A DNA stretch of 64,000 nt. It comes from Nocardia cyriacigeorgica. Lineage in GTDB: Bacteria; Actinomycetota; Actinomycetes; Mycobacteriales; Mycobacteriaceae. The translations under genes and the position numbers were made by a program. Position 1 is the first letter of the stretch; the number at the start of each line of letters is the position of its first letter. This document shows positions 1 to 7,816 of this stretch, piece after piece. The stretch lies in assembly GCF_010858045.1 (NCBI RefSeq), contig NZ_JAAGVC010000001.1, positions 378,061 through 442,060 of the forward strand. The letters are read 5' to 3'. The notes beneath the pieces were generated by a model. It saw only the letters and a program-made list of their open reading frames with translations. It made no database searches and was not told where the DNA came from.

Positions 1-443
1 CCGTCACCGCGTTCGATCGCCGCCTCGGCGGCCTTCACGGCTGCTTGCTCGTCACCTGCCAGCGCGGCGTCGACGGTCTCGGCGTCGGTGGGATGCAGCG
101 AAGCCACCGACGAGATCACGACGGCCCGGGGATCGGTGCCTGCTGCCAGCAGCGGGCGCAGCCCGGCCAGGGTCGCGACCGCGCCGAAGTAGTTGACCCG
201 GATGGTCAACGGGTCGAACAGCGCCACTCCCGCGCACGCGATCACACCGTCGAGCCGGCCGTCGGTCATCTCTCGTGCGCGGGCGACGAGATCACTGCGA
301 CCCGCGTCGGTGGCGAGGTCGACGGTGATGTCGGCCCCGCGCAGATCCGCGCCGATCACGCGGATCCCGCGAGCGCGCAGGTAGTCGCTGGTCGCGGCGC
401 CGATGCCGGAGGCGCTGCCGGTAATCAGGAAAGTGCGGGGCAT
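1..443 (-). CDS. SDR family oxidoreductase (3' end beyond window)
   Basis: The reading frame starts at the ATG whose complement is at 441-443 and runs off the left edge, so about 147 residues are visible. The N-terminus reads MPRTFLITGSASGIGAATS, the TGxxxGIG NAD(P)-binding glycine motif of short-chain dehydrogenases. Further in, an acidic residue (GADL) follows the second strand, CAGVALF stands where NNAG normally is, and VVISSVASLH holds the catalytic Ser strand. The Tyr-Lys pair should follow but lies outside the window. The substrate cannot be told. It is divergent from the TetR gene at 552, with a palindrome between them, so that regulator probably controls it. Confidence 0.85.
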   Translation of the reverse strand, partial: MPRTFLITGSASGIGAATSDYLRARGIRVIGADLRGADITVDLATDAGRSDLVARAREMTDGRLDGVIACAGVALFDPLTIRVNYFGAVATLAGLRPLLAAGTDPRAVVISSVASLHPTDAETVDAALAGDEQAAVKAAEAAIERGD

Positions 444-524
444 ACGCTGCCCTTTCGTGGCGAGGTGAGTGCGCACGCTGTGCGCATCTGTGACAGAACG
501 CCAGTTTGTGCCACAGTGCTAATG

Positions 525-538
525 TGTGTCAAGACACA
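525..538. promoter_or_regulatory. Palindromic operator candidate between SDR and TetR genes
   Basis: TGTGTC-AA-GACACA is a perfect 6-bp inverted repeat with a 2-base centre. It lies 13 bp before the TetR start codon and inside the 108-bp divergent gap. TetR proteins usually bind such sites in their own promoter. The assignment is inferred from position and symmetry only. Confidence 0.45.
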
Positions 539-551
539 TCGAGGAGGACAT

Positions 552-1163
552 GTGATCGACAAGGAGCTGTCGCTGACGGACCGGCGACGGCAGGCGGTCC
601 GGCTGGATATCGCGGCGGCTGCGTCCAGGCTGTTCCTCGATCGCGGGTTCGACGCGACGTCCGTCGACGACATCGCACGCTCGGCCGGGATCTCGGTGCG
701 GACCTTCTACCGGCATTGTGAGGCCAAGGAGGACACCCTCACCCCGATCGTCGTCGCCGGTATCCGCGACTTCGTCGGCTACCTGGCCGCACGGCCGGCG
801 CACGAGCCGGTGGAAACCGCTGTGCACGAGGCATTCGTCGAGGCGTTCCGCCGCGATCGGTACGCCCACATCGTGCCGACCCGTGACCTTTTCGTCCTGC
901 TCACCTCGGTGCCGGGCATCCGCGCGCGGTGGATGGTCGCGGCCAACGATCTCGCCGACGAGCTGCGTCCCGTCATCGGTGAGCGCGCTGGGTTGGCTCC
1001 GCGGAGCCTGGAAGCCCGGTTGCTGTCACACACCTTGATCGGCGCTCTGACGGTGGCGTTGGAGCACTGGGTCACCTGCGATCCGGACGATCCGTCGGGC
1101 CCGGTGGACGCCCCGAGCGTGGCGGCTTCGGCGTTGTCGGTGATCCGGTTCGAACGGTCATGA
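552..1163 (+). CDS. TetR/AcrR family transcriptional regulator
   Basis: 203 aa. The GTG at 552 is chosen because GAGGAGG (541-547) sits 4-5 bases upstream; the frame is open much further upstream but that part has no SD and overlaps the divergent gene. Residues about 15-60 form the TetR HTH (IAAAASRLFLDRGFDATSVD, then ISVRTFYRHCEAKEDTL, close to the family's TFYRHFxxKExLL). The C-terminal two thirds are the helical ligand domain, unassignable from sequence. It probably represses the divergent SDR gene and itself through the palindrome at 525-538. Confidence 0.88.
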   Translation: MIDKELSLTDRRRQAVRLDIAAAASRLFLDRGFDATSVDDIARSAGISVRTFYRHCEAKEDTLTPIVVAGIRDFVGYLAARPAHEPVETAVHEAFVEAFRRDRYAHIVPTRDLFVLLTSVPGIRARWMVAANDLADELRPVIGERAGLAPRSLEARLLSHTLIGALTVALEHWVTCDPDDPSGPVDAPSVAASALSVIRFERS

Positions 1164-1231
1164 GCCGCCCGTTCTGGATCGGTGCGGCGAGGTAGCCCCG
1201 CCGGCCGGAGATACCAGCCGGCGTCCGGCAC

Positions 1232-1828
1232 TCACCGCGTGAAATCGAGTCCGGCTCCGGCCAGGTAGGTGGCGGTGATGGAGCCGTCGGGGTGTTTGTG
1301 GCCGTAAGCGGCGATGACGGCGCCCGCGGAGATGTCGGCGACCTGGGAGCCGAACAGGACGTGGACCTTCGTCGCCGACGTGGTGCGGACGGTTGTCGTT
1401 GTGCCGAAAAGGCTTTCGATCTGCAAGGTGGCACCGTCGGTGGCGGCGACTCGGCCGACGGCGATCATCCGCCCCTGCGGACCGGTAGCGGGACCGGGTG
1501 CCGGCGCGGGGGCGGGTGTGCTGGGGGCCGGTGCGGCGGTGGCTCGCGGCGGGTCGACTTCGGGTGCCGGGGTGCTCGGGGCGCGATGGCCGGTGAACAG
1601 GGCGATGAGCACGGCCAGCAGCGCGACCACCGTGGCGGTTCCGCCGAGTAGCAGCGTGGAGTGAGTGCGTGGTGTGGCCGGGTACGGATCGCTGTGCACT
1701 GCCGCGTTGCCGGGATCGTGCGCCGGGGTCTTCGGATGCGCCCTTCGGTCGGCCGGGTCGGAGGCGTTCGCTCGCACGCCGGTCTGCGCCTGCGCGAGGC
1801 GGGACCACGGCGTACTCGACTGCGGCAT
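1232..1828 (-). CDS. Single-pass membrane protein with DUF5666-like extracytoplasmic domain
   Basis: 198 aa. A charged N-terminal stretch of about 55 residues is followed by one transmembrane helix (about 58-80, LLLGGTATVVALLAVLIALF), a Pro/Ala-rich linker (82-115) and a small domain (about 118-196) of beta-strand-like segments: GRMIAVGRVAATDGATLQI, VRTTSATKVHV, DISAGAVIAAYGHK, DGSITATYL. This pattern of short repeated strands with 'GxV...DG.I.A' is typical of DUF5666/OB-like exported domains. No catalytic motif is visible. The family call is tentative. Confidence 0.65.
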   Translation of the reverse strand: MPQSSTPWSRLAQAQTGVRANASDPADRRAHPKTPAHDPGNAAVHSDPYPATPRTHSTLLLGGTATVVALLAVLIALFTGHRAPSTPAPEVDPPRATAAPAPSTPAPAPAPGPATGPQGRMIAVGRVAATDGATLQIESLFGTTTTVRTTSATKVHVLFGSQVADISAGAVIAAYGHKHPDGSITATYLAGAGLDFTR

Positions 1829-2047
1829 AGATCACAGCGTAAGGGTGGCTTGACGGGGAGTATTGCCACAGGCGGTGAGTGGTGGTCGTCGCTGGGACGT
1901 CGCATTCCGCAGGGGCAGAACTGGATTCGGCGGTACAGGTACGTCGTATGCCGGGGGTCGGCTCGACAAGCGCTCGCGGCACGATCGGCCGCCGCGTATC
2001 GAGCTCATGAGTGCCGGGCCTCGTGGGTCGAGGGGAGCCGGTCGGTC

Positions 2048-2356
2048 TCAGCTCGCGGGACGCAGGATCCGCAGCGTGAAGAACAGGCCGAGGGCGAGGG
2101 CGACGGTGGCGGGGAGGGCGGTGCTCAGGGCTCCGGTCAGGGCGGCGATGCCGGCGGTGAAGATGAGGCAGGCGGCGATGGCCAGCAGCGCGGTGCCCCA
2201 TTCCATGCCGACGATCCGGGCGGGTCGGTGGCGCAGTGCTGTCATGACCGGGGAGTACCCATGCTGTCCAGCAATCAAACCGTTATCGGCGCAGCGGTGT
2301 CCGTTATGTGCCGCGATCTGCGGTTTGTCCGGGCTGTTCGCTCGTCGCAATGCCAT
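2048..2356 (-). CDS. Small two-helix membrane protein of unknown function
   Basis: 102 aa from the ATG at 2356, which has an AAAGG ribosome-binding stretch 8 bases before it. Residues about 50-95 contain two hydrophobic segments (TALLAIAACLIFTAGIAAL and TALPATVALALGLFFTL). The first 37 residues are hydrophilic and may not be translated: an internal ATG at 2245 (MTALRHRPARI) would give a 65-aa protein, which fits small actinobacterial membrane proteins better but lacks a clear SD. No family recognised. Confidence 0.45.
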   Translation of the reverse strand: MALRRANSPDKPQIAAHNGHRCADNGLIAGQHGYSPVMTALRHRPARIVGMEWGTALLAIAACLIFTAGIAALTGALSTALPATVALALGLFFTLRILRPAS

Positions 2357-2495
2357 GATCGAGCCTTTCTCGGCGTTCATCCGCCCGCGCGGGTGGTCTA
2401 CCGATAACGACCCGGCAACGCCGCCGATGGCACGCAGCAAACAACGAGACAACCGTCACGCCGGTGCGTCCCCCTCGTAGCGGGGGGATACGCGA

Positions 2496-3842
2496 TCAGT
2501 GCTGGTGAGCGATCGGACGAGCAGTGAGCATCCGCACGATCTGGCCGGCGAATCGGCACAGGTCCCGGGCCGACCTGCGGTTGCCGGCAACCGACCAGAC
2601 GTCCGTGGTGACGGGCGCGGAACGGGGGAACCCGGCGAAGCGGTCGGCGAGCCAATCCGCCATCGTCGGCGCGCCCAGGAATTCCAGCGGTAGATGCAGG
2701 GCGAGGCGGTCGCGCAGATAGTGCACCTCGGCGCCGGCCGCGCGATAACGGGCGACGAGCGCGTCCACGTCGGCGACGGCGATGACTTCGTCCGGGATCG
2801 CTTGCAGGATCAGCATCGGTATCTCCGGTGCGGTGGCGCCGGGCCGGATGTCGTCGAAAATCGTGCGCAGCTGCGGCAGTTGGACCAGTTCGGCGATACC
2901 GCCATGGCTGTTCCGGTCGATGCTCCGGCCGGCGAATCGCGCCAATAGCGCGAAGGTCGTGCGTGATTCGGCCTCCACGAGCAGCCGCAGATAGCGCGGG
3001 TACAGCCGGTCGGCCAGCATCGGCGCCAGTTCGGGGTAGGAGCGCCGCAATCCCGCGGTGTAGACCGCGGCGAACCCGGCGTACGCGGTGGCGTTCAGTC
3101 GGACGAACGCCGCTGCCGGATCGCCGACGGGTGAACCGGCGACCGCGCCGACGAGGTCGATCTCGGGCGCATAACCGGCGGCCACCTCCGCCGCCCACGC
3201 GGTGGCCAGCCCGCCGCCGGAATAGCCCCACAGCCCGACCGGCGTGTCCTCGGACAGGCCAAGTGGCGCGAACGACAGCGCGGCGCGGATCCCGTCCAGC
3301 GTGCGATATCCGGGTTCCCGGCCTGCGCCGAAGTGACCACGCATCCCCTCGTGATCCGGGACGGAGACGGCCCACCCGCGTGCGAGGGCGTGCGCGATGA
3401 GCGGGTACTCGAGCTGCGGAATCGCCCCGATCACCCGGGCGCCGTGCCGCAGCGCGTAGGACGGAAAGCAACTGGAGGCCACGGCGTCGATCGCGCATTG
3501 GAACGACACCAGCGGCCGCGGGCGCGCGGGATCCGCGCCGTGCGGCAGCAGCACGGTGGTCAACGCGGCCTCGGCCGCGCCGTGCCGATCCGAGGTACGG
3601 AACAGCAGCTGCCAGGCCTGCACGCGCTGCGGAATCCGGCCGAACCAGGCCACGCGCACGATGCGGGAGCGGATGACGGTTCCCGGTTCGGCGGAGGAGA
3701 TATCCGGCGGCGGTACGCAGAACGGATCGTGTTCGACGCGCAGCGGTGGACCCGAGTGCGGAAAGGGATCCGCCGAACCAGCGTGTCCGCGGGCCCGGCG
3801 GTGCCCCTCACCCCCGGCGGGTAACGCCGCCTCGGTACTCAT
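2496..3842 (-). CDS. Lipase family protein (alpha/beta hydrolase, secretory-lipase type)
   Basis: 448 aa. Start at 3842 is set by GGAAGGA 8 bases upstream. The nucleophile elbow GYSGGG (Ser about 208) is preceded by ARGWAVSVPDHEG and RTLDGIRA, the signature order of the fungal/actinobacterial LIP family that cleaves acylglycerols. Candidate acid and base are in QAIPDEVI (Asp) and RLALHLPL (His). No signal peptide is visible with this start, unlike its paralogue at 16003-17175, which shares PGxVIRSR, AWQLxFR, TTVLxP and GYSGGG. Divergent from the PucR-type gene at 4031. Confidence 0.85.
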   Translation of the reverse strand: MSTEAALPAGGEGHRRARGHAGSADPFPHSGPPLRVEHDPFCVPPPDISSAEPGTVIRSRIVRVAWFGRIPQRVQAWQLLFRTSDRHGAAEAALTTVLLPHGADPARPRPLVSFQCAIDAVASSCFPSYALRHGARVIGAIPQLEYPLIAHALARGWAVSVPDHEGMRGHFGAGREPGYRTLDGIRAALSFAPLGLSEDTPVGLWGYSGGGLATAWAAEVAAGYAPEIDLVGAVAGSPVGDPAAAFVRLNATAYAGFAAVYTAGLRRSYPELAPMLADRLYPRYLRLLVEAESRTTFALLARFAGRSIDRNSHGGIAELVQLPQLRTIFDDIRPGATAPEIPMLILQAIPDEVIAVADVDALVARYRAAGAEVHYLRDRLALHLPLEFLGAPTMADWLADRFAGFPRSAPVTTDVWSVAGNRRSARDLCRFAGQIVRMLTARPIAHQH

Positions 3843-4030
3843 CGTGGCGATCCTTCCGAGGCGTGTGCGTCGACGAGGCAAATCTAGGTGCGCATCGCCG
3901 GTACCGTCACTACGCCGCAACCACCAACTCGCGCCACCGGACTAGTGTTCGGAGACAACTTCTCGGCTCCCGGTCCTCGCCGTGGCCGCAGGAATTGCCG
4001 ATGGGGTAGGTGTAGGAGACAATCCGGCGC

Positions 4031-5233
4031 ATGGTCGCCGCTCTACCACCGCTGGCCGCGAACGCCCCGATTCTGGACCGCATCGGCCGCGGATTGCCCG
4101 GGATCGCCGACCGCATGCTCGCGGCGGGGCTCGGCTCGACACCGCCCATCGCGGATCTGCCCGACGACCATTTCCGTGAGGTGGTTCCGGCCATTCTCGC
4201 CTGCGGCCGGGGGTTCCTTCGCGCTCTGCGGGAACGGCGGGAGTTCAGTGATGCGGAGCTCGCCTCCTACGTCGCACCGGTCGTGCGCCGACATGCCGAG
4301 GAACGAATTCCGTTGCGTCTGCTGATCGATGCGGTGCACGGTTCGGCTCAGCAGCTGCTCCGGGATTCGGCGCGTTCGGCGGCACCGGAGGAAATGGACG
4401 ATCTCGTGGCGTTCGGCGCCCATCTGCTGGATCTGCTGCGCCGCATCAATCTCGTGGTGTACGAGGGGTATTCGGAAGTGGAGCAGTCGGTGTTCCAGCC
4501 GGACCGCGAGGCCCGTCGCGCGCTGTGTTCGGCTCTGCTGCACGGCCTTCCGGTCGCGGAGCCGGCCGCTCGCGCCGATATCGCGGTGGAGGAGCACTAC
4601 CGCGTGCTCGCGCTGCGGGTACCGTCCGAGCACCATCCGCCGCCGCCGGTGGCGACACTGTTGGCCCAGCGCCGAGCCCGGGTCCTGCAATCGATCCTCG
4701 ACGAGGTCGCCGGCCGTGCCGCCTTGCACACCTTCGACGGAACGGCGGGCGTCGTGCTGCTGCCCGGCGGGCCGGACGCGCGCGTCGAGCAGGTCACGGC
4801 TCTGATGGCACAGCGATTCGAGACCGCGGTCTACGCGGCGGACGGCGGCGACGTCGCGCCGGCGCAGCTGCCCGCCGCTGCCGGTGAGGCCACCGACCTC
4901 GCCGAGCTCGCGCACGCCCTCGGCCGCCCGGCCGGGACCTATCGCCTCGATGATCTGCTGCTGGAGTACCAACTGACCCGTCCGGGCCGGGCCCGCGACC
5001 GTCTGGCCGAACGCATCGAGCCGCTGTCGACCCGACCCCATCTGCTGGCCGCCCTCGACGCCTACCTGCGCCACGGCACCGACCGCAAAACTGCCGCCGC
5101 CGAGGTGCACGTCCATCCCAACACCTTCAGCTATCGGTTGCGCCGCGTCGCCGAACTCACCGGCCTCGACCCCGCCGATCCCGCCGACAGCCGGTTGCTC
5201 GCCGCGGCGCTCACCGTCGTCCGGGCCGGCTGA
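4031..5233 (+). CDS. PucR/CdaR-type helix-turn-helix regulator
   Basis: 400 aa. The last 60 residues carry the PucR C-terminal HTH: LAALDAYLRHGTDRKTAAA, EVHVHPNTFSYRLRRVAELT, GLDPADPADSRLL, where HPNTxxYRLxRxxxLTG is the family hallmark. The N-terminal 150 residues resemble the RsbR-like/DUF helical region common in actinobacterial PucR proteins; the middle is a degenerate GGDEF-like CdaR region. The SD is weak (TAGGAG about 12 bases upstream). It is divergent from the lipase gene and may regulate it; this is inference from orientation. Confidence 0.85.
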   Translation: MVAALPPLAANAPILDRIGRGLPGIADRMLAAGLGSTPPIADLPDDHFREVVPAILACGRGFLRALRERREFSDAELASYVAPVVRRHAEERIPLRLLIDAVHGSAQQLLRDSARSAAPEEMDDLVAFGAHLLDLLRRINLVVYEGYSEVEQSVFQPDREARRALCSALLHGLPVAEPAARADIAVEEHYRVLALRVPSEHHPPPPVATLLAQRRARVLQSILDEVAGRAALHTFDGTAGVVLLPGGPDARVEQVTALMAQRFETAVYAADGGDVAPAQLPAAAGEATDLAELAHALGRPAGTYRLDDLLLEYQLTRPGRARDRLAERIEPLSTRPHLLAALDAYLRHGTDRKTAAAEVHVHPNTFSYRLRRVAELTGLDPADPADSRLLAAALTVVRAG

Positions 5234-5262
5234 CGCGCTGCCGGATCCCGCACCTCCCCAAC

Positions 5263-5278
5263 TGTGACCACGATCACG
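5263..5278. promoter_or_regulatory. CRP/GlxR-like binding site upstream of the sigma/Asp23 operon
   Basis: TGTGA-N6-TCACG matches the CRP-family consensus TGTGA-N6-TCACA at nine of ten fixed positions. It lies just upstream of the promoter-like element at 5289 and 82 bp before the sigma-factor start, a sensible place for cAMP-dependent control. Called by eye only. Confidence 0.4.
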
Positions 5279-5288
5279 GGATAATCGG

Positions 5289-5324
5289 CCGTGACGATTG
5301 CCCATTCCCGGGTGTCCAACACAG
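5289..5324 (+). promoter_or_regulatory. Promoter-like element A of the sigma/Asp23 operon
   Basis: A 36-base stretch starting CCGTGACGATTGCCC and ending CCCGGGTGTCCAACACAG recurs almost unchanged at 7216-7250. The conserved blocks (GTGACGA, then GGGTGTCnAACAC) are spaced like a -35/-10 pair, and the second contains the partial inverted repeat GTGT-N3-ACAC. It ends 20 bases before the sigma-factor GTG. Likely a promoter read by this operon's own ECF factor, or the site of a dedicated regulator. Confidence 0.55.
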
Positions 5325-5344
5325 GAGCGGCGGAGGAGGTGGGT

Positions 5345-5905
5345 GTGACCGCGACCGAGACGACGACCGCGCCGGACGATGTGACCCTGGTCAGCAGATC
5401 CAAAGACGGCGATGTCCGGGCCTACGAGCAGCTGGTGCTGCGCCATCAGGGGCAGATGTTCCGGCTCGCGTCGAAGATGCTGGCCGACCGCGCCGAAGCC
5501 GAGGACGTGGTGCAGGAGGTCTTCCTCGCGGCGTGGCGGCGATTGGCTCAGCTCAACGACGACGCGGCCTTCGTCGGCTGGCTGTATCGGATGACGACCA
5601 ACCGCTGCCTCAACGTCATCCGGGCCAGGCGCCCGCACGTCGAAGCGGATCTGGATCTGACCGAATCGCCGCGTTCGGATATCCAGCCCGAACACGCCAC
5701 CCAGGTGAACACCCAGCTCGAAGCGTTGAATGTGGCGCTACAGGATTTGACGCCCGAACAACGGGCCTGCTGGCTGCTGCGCGAAGTGCACGGCCTGTCC
5801 TATGAGGAGATCGGAGACATCGTCGGCGCGAACACGACCGCGGTCCGCGGGCGCATCGCCCGTGCCCGAGCCCAACTGTCCGAGGTGATGAAGCCATGGC
5901 GGTGA
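5345..5905 (+). CDS. RNA polymerase ECF-type sigma factor
   Basis: 186 aa. The GTG at 5345 follows the strong SD GGAGGAGG (5332-5339) by 5 bases; an upstream GTG at 5291 falls inside the promoter-like repeat and is rejected. Region 2 is seen at about residues 25-90 (AYEQLVLRHQGQMFRLASKM, AEDVVQEVFLAAWRRL, WLYRMTTNRCLNVIRARR) and region 4 at 125-180 (LTPEQRACWLLREVHGLSYE, EIGDIVGANTTAVRGRIARA). First gene of a ten-gene operon; its stop overlaps the next start by 10 bases, and the next protein carries a zinc anti-sigma motif, so the pair should form a sigma/anti-sigma switch governing the Asp23 proteins downstream. Confidence 0.93.
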   Translation: MTATETTTAPDDVTLVSRSKDGDVRAYEQLVLRHQGQMFRLASKMLADRAEAEDVVQEVFLAAWRRLAQLNDDAAFVGWLYRMTTNRCLNVIRARRPHVEADLDLTESPRSDIQPEHATQVNTQLEALNVALQDLTPEQRACWLLREVHGLSYEEIGDIVGANTTAVRGRIARARAQLSEVMKPWR

Positions 5906-6513
5906 ACGAGACCACCGAGCAGGACTATGTCCTGCCGTGCGGGCGTGAACTGGAACAGGTGTGGGACCGGCTCGACGCGATCGAGGCGGGCCGCGCCGAC
6001 GCCCATGAGCTGAACTGCCCGCATTGCGCGGCCGCCAGGGACAGTCTGCTGGCCTTGCGCGCCGCGACCAGGCAGATGATCGAGGAGCCCGAAGCGCCGC
6101 CACCGGATCTGGTGGGGCGGATCATGTCGGCGGTGCGCGCCGAGGTGCGTCGTGGTCGCACCCTCGACCTGCCGACGCCAGAGCCCGGCGCGGTGGAGGT
6201 GAGCGAGCAGGCCGTCAGCACGGTGCTGCGGTATGCCGCCGATTCGGTGCCAGGGGTACGCGCGCGGCGCTGCCGGGTGCGCCCGGCCGGGATCGGCGAC
6301 GGCGGCGAGTATCTGGTGGATGTCGAGCTGGCGGTCGCGGTCCGCTTCGGTCCGACGCCGGTCTCCGAGCTGATGCCGATCGTGCGTGAACGCATCACCG
6401 CGGCGTTGCCCGCACGCATCGGCCTGACCCTGCACCGGCTGGACCTGACGATCGCCGACGTCTACCAGGACCCATCGGTGGATTCCGCGGCGGAACCCGG
6501 AGGTGAGCAATAG
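5896..6513 (+). CDS. Asp23/Gls24 family protein with N-terminal zinc anti-sigma-like motif
   Basis: 205 aa, start overlapping the sigma gene. Residues 37-44 read HELNCPHC, an H-x3-C-x2-C motif exactly as in zinc-binding anti-sigma (ZAS) proteins, preceded by a helix (ELEQVWDRLDAIEAG). Residues about 95-195 form an Asp23-like domain: VEVSEQAVSTVLRYAADSVP, GVRARRCRVRP, YLVDVELAVAVRFGPTPVSE, LTLHRLDLTIADVY. The fusion of a ZAS domain with an Asp23 domain and the coupling to an ECF sigma gene suggest that it holds the sigma factor and senses envelope or alkaline stress through its Asp23 part. The domain calls are firm; the mechanism is inferred. Confidence 0.82.
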   Translation: MAVNETTEQDYVLPCGRELEQVWDRLDAIEAGRADAHELNCPHCAAARDSLLALRAATRQMIEEPEAPPPDLVGRIMSAVRAEVRRGRTLDLPTPEPGAVEVSEQAVSTVLRYAADSVPGVRARRCRVRPAGIGDGGEYLVDVELAVAVRFGPTPVSELMPIVRERITAALPARIGLTLHRLDLTIADVYQDPSVDSAAEPGGEQ

Positions 6514-6884
6514 TGGCGGGTGCGGTGGCGGTACAGATCGAGCCGCCCGTGCTGGCGGCGGTCGCCGCGCATGCCGCCCTGTCCACCTCCGGGGTGGTGC
6601 GGTTGGAGCCGGGCGTGCGTGGTCTGGTGACGACGCTGATGCGGGCGGGCAGGCAACGCTGGCTCGGTACCGATCCGGCGCCCGCGGAGGGCGTGCGCGT
6701 GCGGCGCACGGAGCTGGGTCGGCTGATCGTGCAGGTAGACCTGGTGATCGCCGGGGATCGGCACGCGGGTGAAGTCGGGCGCGCGGTCCAGCGGACGGTC
6801 GCTCAGCGAGTGCGTGAGCAGACCGGGCAGGACGTTGACGAGGTCGTGGTGTCGATCCTCGATATCGAACCGGAGCAGCGGTGA
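6513..6884 (+). CDS. Asp23/Gls24 family protein
   Basis: 123 aa, GTG start overlapping the previous TAG by one base. Key stretches are VAAHAALSTSGVVRLEPGVR at the N-terminus (the Asp23 'A...V.GV..L' strand) and LIVQVDLVIAGDRHAGEVGR followed by RVREQTGQDVDEVVVSILDI, the C-terminal helix-strand of the family. No membrane segment. In Staphylococcus, Asp23 is a cytoplasmic protein held at the membrane by AmaP; an AmaP-like gene closes this operon, so a similar membrane-bound lattice is likely. Confidence 0.78.
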   Translation: MAGAVAVQIEPPVLAAVAAHAALSTSGVVRLEPGVRGLVTTLMRAGRQRWLGTDPAPAEGVRVRRTELGRLIVQVDLVIAGDRHAGEVGRAVQRTVAQRVREQTGQDVDEVVVSILDIEPEQR

Positions 6885-7213
6885 TGGCAGCAGAGGACGT
6901 CATCGACAAGATCATCGGGGCGGTCGAGGGCATCACCGGGCTGCGCCCTGCGACGCCGATCGTGCGGGAGAACGCGACCTGGTGGCCGTGGGATGCGCGC
7001 AAGTACGCCGTCGACCTCACCGAGCGTGCGGTGGTGGTCCGCGTCGTCGCCGCGACGTTGCCCCTGCCACCGCTGCTCGATCTGGCCGGGAAGGCGATTG
7101 GGCTGGTCCTGGCGGGTACTCCATGGGAGCGGGCCACGCTGCGACTGGTGGTCACCGAACTCGACGCGGCCGCTTTCACCGAGGAAGGACATGTGGGTCA
7201 GGTCACACCATGA
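6884..7213 (+). CDS. Small Asp23-operon protein of unknown function
   Basis: 109 aa, ATG overlapping the previous TGA by one base (TGATG). It reads VIDKIIGAVEGITGLRPATP, then WWPWDARKYAVDLTERAVVV, then a hydrophobic stretch (ATLPLPPLLDLAGKAIGLVL) and LRLVVTELDAAAFTE. The layout resembles the N-terminal and last strands of an Asp23 domain but is too short and diverged to be sure. Translational coupling on its 5' side says it belongs to the operon. The element at 7216-7250 begins right after its stop. Confidence 0.65.
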   Translation: MAAEDVIDKIIGAVEGITGLRPATPIVRENATWWPWDARKYAVDLTERAVVVRVVAATLPLPPLLDLAGKAIGLVLAGTPWERATLRLVVTELDAAAFTEEGHVGQVTP

Positions 7214-7215
7214 GC

Positions 7216-7250
7216 CCGTGACGACTGCCCCGCCCGGGTGTCGAACACAG
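7216..7250 (+). promoter_or_regulatory. Promoter-like element B inside the Asp23 operon
   Basis: Starts CCGTGACGACTGCCC and ends CCCGGGTGTCGAACACAG; it matches element A (5289-5324) at all but a few positions with a one-base length change. It ends 47 bases before the next gene's ATG. It would give genes 7298-9451 a second promoter under the same sigma factor. The repeat is seen directly; its function is inferred. Confidence 0.55.
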
Positions 7251-7297
7251 TGCGGGACCGAATCCGCTGCATCCCAAAGGAATCAGGAGGAACACCG

Positions 7298-7783
7298 ATG
7301 ACCGCCACCACCGACAAGACCACCACCAACAGCACCGCAGGCGAGCCCGCCGGCACCGAAAAGGCGCCCGCCAAAAAGGATCACGCCCTGGTGACCGATC
7401 TCGGCAGCACCACCATCTCCGACATCGTGGTGCAGAAGGTCGCCGGACTGGCCGCCCGCGAGGTGCGTGGGGTGCACAACCTCGGCGGCAGCGCCGCCCG
7501 CGCCTTCGGCACCATCCGCGATCGCATCCCCGGCGCCTCCGCCAGTATCGGGCAGGGTGTGTCGGTCGAGGTCGGCGAGACCCAAGCCGCCGTCGACCTG
7601 GAGATCGTCGTCGAATACGGCGTCTCCATCGCCGAAGTGGCCCGCGCGGTACGCCGCAATGTGATCACCGCGATCGAGCAGATGACCGGCCTGCAGGTGG
7701 TCGAGGTCAACATCAACGTCAACGACGTCTACATCCCCGGCGATGACGACGATGCCGACGCCCCGCCCGCGCGCGTGCAGTAA
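7298..7783 (+). CDS. Asp23/Gls24 family envelope stress response protein
   Basis: 161 aa; AGGAGG at about 7286-7291 sets the ATG at 7298. After a Thr/Lys-rich leader (1-30) comes the best Asp23 domain of the operon: GSTTISDIVVQKVAGLAARE, VRGVHNLGG, GVSVEVGETQAAVDLEIVVE, YGVSIAEVARAVRRNVITAI, GLQVVEVNINVNDVYIPGDD. These match the family's conserved V..KVA..A..EV.GV, (A)V.D..V...YG and V.EVN..V.DV blocks. The tail is acidic. First gene behind the internal promoter-like element, so it may be the abundant product of the operon. Confidence 0.9.
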   Translation: MTATTDKTTTNSTAGEPAGTEKAPAKKDHALVTDLGSTTISDIVVQKVAGLAAREVRGVHNLGGSAARAFGTIRDRIPGASASIGQGVSVEVGETQAAVDLEIVVEYGVSIAEVARAVRRNVITAIEQMTGLQVVEVNINVNDVYIPGDDDDADAPPARVQ

Positions 7784-7816
7784 CCGGCGACCGGACCCAG
7801 CGAAGAGGAGTCGATT

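Noticed and set aside
45..551. Upstream extension of the TetR gene to position 45
   Set aside because: It overlaps the divergent SDR gene, lacks an SD and is not protein-like; GAGGAGG before GTG 552 decides the start.
5291..5344. GTG at 5291 as start of the sigma factor
   Set aside because: It falls inside the repeated promoter-like element; GTG 5345 has a much better SD.
4043..5695. 550-codon open frame on the minus strand opposite the PucR and sigma genes
   Set aside because: Antisense shadow of two well-supported genes in high-GC DNA; composition (Gly/Arg/His rich) has no protein-family features.
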